Shown here: positions 60,175 through 64,000 of the stretch, in pieces
Position numbering within the stretch: the first letter of the stretch is position 1
How the letters are laid out: each line of letters begins with the position of its first letter
Source of the DNA: Roseobacter sp. HKCCD6576-2
GTDB lineage: Bacteria; Pseudomonadota; Alphaproteobacteria; Rhodobacterales; Rhodobacteraceae
Assembly: GCF_013179285.1 (NCBI RefSeq)
Contig: NZ_WVNW01000001.1
Coordinates: 310,001-374,000 of the forward strand
DNA: 64,000 bases
Direction of reading: 5' to 3'
Translations under genes and position numbers: made by a program
The notes under the pieces: model-generated
Database searches by the model: none
Told to the model about the DNA's origin: nothing
Seen by the model: the letters and a program-made list of their open reading frames with translations, nothing else

Positions 60175-61716
60175 ATGACAAAATCCATCGAACAGTTGCG
60201 CCGCGATGCCAAGGCGTTGAAGAAAGCCCATGATGCAGGCGACCGTGAGGCCTGGGTCCGCGTGAACAATTACCGTCCCCGGCCCGAGGGAACCGAGCTC
60301 AAACTCGCCGATTACCTGCATGTGGTGGCGCGCGAGAACAGTTTTGCAAGCTGGCCCGCGTTGAAACTCGCCGTCGAGACCTTGGGGATGGATAAGGCCG
60401 CCAAACGGCAACGGTTGAAAGTCGCGGTGCATCACGGGCAGGCGCATGTGATCGAAAAGCTCCTGGGCGATACGCCGGATTTGGTGGATGGCGATTTCGG
60501 CCTGGAGATTGCGCTTTATCATCGCGATGCGGTGGAGGCTGCGCTTTGGTCCGACCCAAGGCAAGCGACGGCCAAGGTTGGGATGGCGCCGCCGATTGTG
60601 CAACTGGCGCAATCTCGGATGATCCATCTCTGGCCTGAGCGGGAGGCGGATATGTTGGCGATTGCCGATATGCTCTTTCAGCGCGGTGCCGATGTGAATG
60701 CGGGCATGCCGTCCTATGAGGGCACCGACCACATGTTGTCGGCGCTCTATTTCGCGATTGGGCACGCCAACAACATGCCGCTTGGTCGGTGGTTGCTGGA
60801 ACATGGCGCGGACCCCAATGACAACGAGTCGCTTTATCATGCGACGGAGCTTGGGCATCATGATGGGCTGCGGATGCTGCTGGAGCACGGGGCCGATCCG
60901 AAAGGCACCAATGCGCTGCTGCGCGCGATGGATTTCCACGACCATGGCGCGGTTGAGATGCTTCTGGCGCATGGCGCGCGCGCTGATGATTTCGATGGCA
61001 CCCATGTGGGCGGCGAAGCGCCCTGGGTCGTGCCCGCCTTGCACCAGGCGGCGCGGCGAATGTCGGATCGGCGGATGATCGACATATTGCTCGACGCCGG
61101 GGCCGATCCGGCGCGGGTTTATGAGGGGGGCAGCGCCTATGGCTACGCAAAGGTGTTCGGCAACGCCGATCTGGCCTCCGCCATTCGTGCGCGCGGCGCG
61201 GTGCCTGATTTGACGCTAGAGGAACGACTTCTGGCCATGGCGGCGGAGGGGGATATTCCTGCCGGTGTCTATGTCGACCCAGACAAGCTGCCGGACGCCT
61301 ATCGCAACATCATCCGGATGATCCAGCACCTGCCGGGCAAGCTTCCGCATGTGCAACGGTTGGTGGCCTTGGGTGTCGAATATGATCGCCCGGATACCGA
61401 AGGTCTGACCCCGGTCCAGCTTGCCGGCTGGGAGGGGTTGCCGGAGATGATGGGCTATTTTATCGGCCTCAAACCCGATCTGAGCCATGTGAACGGCTAT
61501 GGCGGGACTTTGCTGAGCACCATCATCCATGGGTCTGAAAACTGTCCGGAACGGGAGAGCCGTGATTATCTGGGATGCTTGCGATTGGCACTGGACGAGG
61601 GGGTGGCCCTCCCGAAACGCGCGATCGAGTTGGCGGGCGAGCCGGATGTGGCGGAGTTCCTGACGGATTGGGCCGAGCGCTACCCGGGCCAGGTCGTTGA
61701 ACACGGCGTCGCCTGA
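60175..61716 (+). CDS. Ankyrin-repeat protein
   Basis: 513 aa from the ATG at 60175, preceded by GAGGAA. An N-terminal helical region (SIEQLRRDAKALKKAHDAGD) is followed by several ankyrin repeats between ~110 and 330, e.g. GRWLLEHGADPNDNESLYHATELGHHDGLRMLLEHGADPKGTNALL in parts, and MIDILLDAGADPARVYEGG, with further ones near 430-470. No signal peptide or TM. Probably a cytoplasmic protein-binding scaffold; partner unknown. Not obviously part of a toxin-immunity pair. Confidence 0.85.
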   Translation: MTKSIEQLRRDAKALKKAHDAGDREAWVRVNNYRPRPEGTELKLADYLHVVARENSFASWPALKLAVETLGMDKAAKRQRLKVAVHHGQAHVIEKLLGDTPDLVDGDFGLEIALYHRDAVEAALWSDPRQATAKVGMAPPIVQLAQSRMIHLWPEREADMLAIADMLFQRGADVNAGMPSYEGTDHMLSALYFAIGHANNMPLGRWLLEHGADPNDNESLYHATELGHHDGLRMLLEHGADPKGTNALLRAMDFHDHGAVEMLLAHGARADDFDGTHVGGEAPWVVPALHQAARRMSDRRMIDILLDAGADPARVYEGGSAYGYAKVFGNADLASAIRARGAVPDLTLEERLLAMAAEGDIPAGVYVDPDKLPDAYRNIIRMIQHLPGKLPHVQRLVALGVEYDRPDTEGLTPVQLAGWEGLPEMMGYFIGLKPDLSHVNGYGGTLLSTIIHGSENCPERESRDYLGCLRLALDEGVALPKRAIELAGEPDVAEFLTDWAERYPGQVVEHGVA

Positions 61717-61767
61717 CGGGGTTGTGCTGTGTTAGCCTGCCCTCAGAACGATGTTTTGGGGGCAGGC

Positions 61768-62079
61768 ATGCAACTGAGCCGCAGAACGATATGGATCCTG
61801 TTGGCGATCTGGGTCTTGGCGATCGGTCTCTCGGATCTCTCGCTTTTGGAACCGGCCGAGGGCAGTGGGTTCACGCGGGGGATGAACCGGCTCACCGGGT
61901 TTTTGAGCTGGCAAATGGCCGCCGCGGTCACGGCACTGATCCTGTGGCTCGGAGTGCGGGATTTGGAGAGCGGGGACATGCTCCGGCGCTTAGGGCGCAT
62001 CCCCGGCTGGTGGTCCTTGGGTCTGCTTGCCGTGATCGTGGCGCTGTTTGCGTATGGGTTTTTAATCGGCTGGAGTTAG
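61768..62079 (+). CDS. Small membrane protein of unknown function
   Basis: 103 aa from the ATG at 61768 with a GGGGGCAGG ribosome site. Three hydrophobic helices (~8-25, ~46-65, ~80-100). Not recognised. It follows the ankyrin gene by 51 bases and its stop overlaps the convergent TetR gene by four bases. Confidence 0.7.
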   Translation: MQLSRRTIWILLAIWVLAIGLSDLSLLEPAEGSGFTRGMNRLTGFLSWQMAAAVTALILWLGVRDLESGDMLRRLGRIPGWWSLGLLAVIVALFAYGFLIGWS

Positions 62080-62639
62080 CTTTGATGCCTCAAGAGCCCG
62101 GGCAGCCGCCGCAGCGGGTCTGAGGTCTTGCGGACCCGCGCCAGAATCCAAGCGCCTTCCAACCCCATCAACAGCATCTCCGCGGCGTCTTTGGCGGCTG
62201 CGGCACCAAGGCCAAACCGCTGGCCATGTCGCGCGACCTCGGCAATCCAACTGTCGAACAGCGCGGCGGATTTGGCGCGAAACGCATCGTTTTGCGGGCC
62301 TTCGAACAGCGTGGCCGAGATCGGGCAGCCATCCGAGTGGCCTGAGAGATCGAAGAGCTTTGCCAGCTTGTAACACAGCGTCGTCGCGCCGGTTGCGAAA
62401 TCCGGTGCGGCATCAAACGCATCGCCAATGATCCGCATCATCTCGGCCGAGGCCCAATCGGCGGCAGCCAGCGCCAGATCGGACTTACCATTGGGGAAAT
62501 GGTGATAAAGCGAGCCCTTTGGCGCGCCTGCTTGCGCCAGAATCTCGGCGACGCCCACGCCATGATACCCCTTCTGCCGAAACAGGAGCGCGGCGTTCAG
62601 GACCAGGCGGTCACGCGTCGAAGGGGCAGGGGGTGTCAT
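62076..62639 (-). CDS. TetR/AcrR-family transcriptional regulator
   Basis: 187 aa from the ATG at 62639; an ATG at 62660 would lie inside the operator. The HTH is STRDRLVLNAALLFRQKGYHGVGVAEILAQAGAPKGSLYHHFPNGKSDLALAA in segments. The effector domain includes a DGCPISATLFEG stretch with one Cys. It is divergent from the alpha/beta hydrolase gene and flanked by two strong palindromes, so it likely represses both itself and that gene. Confidence 0.92.
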   Translation of the reverse strand: MTPPAPSTRDRLVLNAALLFRQKGYHGVGVAEILAQAGAPKGSLYHHFPNGKSDLALAAADWASAEMMRIIGDAFDAAPDFATGATTLCYKLAKLFDLSGHSDGCPISATLFEGPQNDAFRAKSAALFDSWIAEVARHGQRFGLGAAAAKDAAEMLLMGLEGAWILARVRKTSDPLRRLPGLLRHQS

Positions 62640-62659
62640 AATTCTTCTTTTGACAGGCA

Positions 62660-62700
62660 TAGACCGATTGGTCTAGAGGGGAGGTGGACCAATCGGTCTA
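62660..62700. promoter_or_regulatory. Twin TetR operators
   Basis: TAGACCGATTGGTCTA (62660-62675) and TGGACCAATCGGTCTA (62685-62700) share TAGACC/GGTCTA-type arms, with centres 25 bases apart. The cores GACCGATTGGTC and GACCAATCGGTC are exact reverse complements of each other. They resemble boxes of NemR-type TetR regulators and lie between the divergent tetR and hydrolase genes. Confidence 0.8.
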
Positions 62701-62722
62701 ATCCGTCAAAGGATCCGCGCAG

Positions 62723-63613
62723 ATGACCATCGACATTCGCCCCGTCTCCGCCGGAGAAGCTGTGCCAACCCCGGTCACCTTCCGGTCCGGCACCGCCAAA
62801 CTGTCCGGCACGCTGCACCATACCGCCCGCCCGCCGAAAGCTGTTGTGGTGCTCCATGGGGCCACCGGCGTGCCGCATGGCTATTACCGGCATTTCGCGG
62901 ATTGGTTGGCACGGGAGAAAGGCATCGCCTGCCTGACCTATGACTACCGCGACTTTGGCGCTTCTGCCCGTGGGTCGGCGCGCGCCTCCAAAGCGACGAT
63001 GGCGGATTGGGGGGTCCATGACCAATATGCCGCCCGGCAGGCTGCCGCGCGGATGCTGCCGGACGTACCGATCTGGGTGGTTGGCCATTCGCTTGGCGGG
63101 TTCATGCTGCCGTTTCAGCCTGAACCGGAACAGATTGCACGCGTGATCGCGGTGGCGAGCGGCCCAGTGCATACAAGCGATCATCCCTGGCCTTATCAGG
63201 CGCTCGCGCGGGTATTCTGGTTTCTCTATGGTCCGGTCTTGACCACGGTCTTGGGCTACTTGCCGGGCCAAGCGATGGGCCTGGGCGCAAACTTGCCTGC
63301 CGGGGTCTATTGGCAATGGCGGCGCTGGTGCACAACGCGTGGTTTTACGGCCAGCGATTTCGGTCGGGCGCTGCCGATGCCCGACTTCAACGCCGTCACG
63401 GCGCCGGTAACCTTCGTGGCAATGGATGATGATCAGTTGGTCCCGCCGCAAGCCGTGTGGCGGTTGATGCCCTACTATGCCCAAGCACCAAAACGACAAG
63501 TCACGGTTCGCGCCGCCGAGCACGGACTCGGCAAGATCGGCCATATCGGGTTTTTCCGGCGTCAGAACCGGGCGGTTTGGGAAACGGTTTTGGCGGCGAG
63601 ACCAGGCGTGTGA
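62723..63613 (+). CDS. Alpha/beta hydrolase
   Basis: 296 aa. Nucleophile elbow GHSLGG with Ser123, oxyanion segment VVLHGATGVPHGYY, catalytic Asp candidate in DDDQLVPPQ and His in AEHGLGKIGH. No signal peptide. Substrate unknown; control by the adjacent TetR suggests response to a xenobiotic or lipid-like inducer (inference). Start is 23 bases after the second operator. Confidence 0.88.
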   Translation: MTIDIRPVSAGEAVPTPVTFRSGTAKLSGTLHHTARPPKAVVVLHGATGVPHGYYRHFADWLAREKGIACLTYDYRDFGASARGSARASKATMADWGVHDQYAARQAAARMLPDVPIWVVGHSLGGFMLPFQPEPEQIARVIAVASGPVHTSDHPWPYQALARVFWFLYGPVLTTVLGYLPGQAMGLGANLPAGVYWQWRRWCTTRGFTASDFGRALPMPDFNAVTAPVTFVAMDDDQLVPPQAVWRLMPYYAQAPKRQVTVRAAEHGLGKIGHIGFFRRQNRAVWETVLAARPGV

Positions 63614-63653
63614 CCCTGCCCCCGGGGTCGTGGGACCGGAGACAGGGCCTGCC

Positions 63654-64000
63654 TCATCGCCGCATGCGCCCGCGTTTGTCTTTCGCGATGCTGCGGACCA
63701 TCTTGCCAAACGCCTTGTCGCGCGCCCGGGCTTCGCTGAGCGTGGCGCTGTTACGCGCATCTTCGCGTTCCAGCTTGCGCCAACGGGTGAGCCTGGCGGG
63801 GTCGATCTCTCCGCTGGCGATGGCGGCCTGCACCGCACATCCCGGTTCGGTCTCATGCTTGCAATCGGAGAACCGGCAGTCTGCCGCCAGCGCGGCGAGA
63901 TCGGAGAAGACAGCCTCAATCCCCTCGCTGGCATCGGTCAGACGCAAGGCCCGCATCCCGGGCGTGTCGATCAGCCAGCCGCCAAGCTTGGTTTGCGCCA
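63654..64000 (-). CDS. rsgA: Ribosome small-subunit-dependent GTPase A, C-terminal part
   Basis: The gene runs off the window end; only the last ~115 codons are seen. LGGWLIDTPGMR (read from 63957-64000 into 63956) is the circularly permuted GTPase G3 motif, followed by the zinc-binding CRFSDCKHETEPGCAVQ of RsgA/YjeQ. The basic C-terminal tail is typical. It acts in late 30S maturation. Confidence 0.93.
   Translation of the reverse strand, partial: AQTKLGGWLIDTPGMRALRLTDASEGIEAVFSDLAALAADCRFSDCKHETEPGCAVQAAIASGEIDPARLTRWRKLEREDARNSATLSEARARDKAFGKMVRSIAKDKRGRMRR

Noticed and set aside
59983-61044. 353-codon open frame antisense to the ankyrin gene
   Set aside because: The ankyrin repeats on the plus strand are convincing, and this frame has no known motif.

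Overview
The window looks like a single contiguous piece of chromosome from an alphaproteobacterium, most likely a Rhodobacteraceae (Roseobacter/Rhodobacter-type) member. The reasons are high GC with few intergenic gaps, an initiator tRNA placed after a 5S rRNA, an aa3-type cytochrome oxidase subunit IV, a TrcR/DUF1013 cell-cycle regulator, COQ9, a proteobacterial-type gshA, and the gene runs uvrC-pgsA-moaD-moaE and dnaX...ybaB-recR. No phage, transposase, plasmid gene or CRISPR array was seen. Assignments come from reading translated sequence and motifs; no database search was run.

Layout. 1-1433: 3' end of an rRNA operon (5S, then tRNA-fMet) with a glycosyltransferase gene between the two RNAs. 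1668-4527: Crp/Fnr-type regulator, a small DUF2892 membrane protein and a SulP anion transporter. 4601-13112: a catabolic island with a DAO-family FAD oxidoreductase and HyuB/HyuA (ATP-dependent hydantoinase/oxoprolinase family) on the minus strand under a LysR regulator, divergent from an acyl-CoA synthetase and a short-chain dehydrogenase. 13116-15669: modABC molybdate uptake (minus). 15812-18554: S49 peptidase, zinc-ribbon mini-protein, Ca/Na antiporter and pteridine-reductase-like SDR. 18555-18855: AT-rich gap with a perfect DnaA box. 18856-22097: uvrC, pgsA, moaD, moaE. 22116-25372: envelope coiled-coil and OmpA proteins, then ubiA. 25384-28892: rsmE, GNAT, a small membrane protein and gshA.

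28889-33133: DUF805, then a coupled minus-strand operon pyrB - two unknown membrane proteins - catalytically degenerate dihydroorotase - plsY. 33296-39667: family-4 uracil-DNA glycosylase, moaB, and an RND efflux pair. 39668-46331: DsbD-N-like protein, YqgE, Sua5/TsaC, acyl-CoA dehydrogenase, MBL hydrolase, DUF6173, cytochrome oxidase subunit IV and a lipoprotein. 46415-51034: rpsU, COQ9, quinone reductase, CDP-alcohol transferase, an ArsR-SRPBCC-YCII operon and a HAD phosphatase. 51122-56029: clpS, RsmC-like methyltransferase, an SDR without its catalytic Lys, an aminotransferase, TrcR and RNase T2. 56063-64000: recR, ybaB, a histidine phosphatase, dnaX, DUF202, an ankyrin-repeat protein, TetR with twin operators divergent from an alpha/beta hydrolase, and the C-terminal part of rsgA running off the window.

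Themes: molybdenum cofactor and uptake genes occur at three separate places (modABC, moaDE, moaB). Many genes are joined by 1-8 base stop/start overlaps, so translational coupling is common. The most unusual items are the glycosyltransferase inside the rRNA operon, the HyuAB-oxidoreductase-ligase island, and the pseudo-dihydroorotase operon with two uncharacterised membrane proteins.
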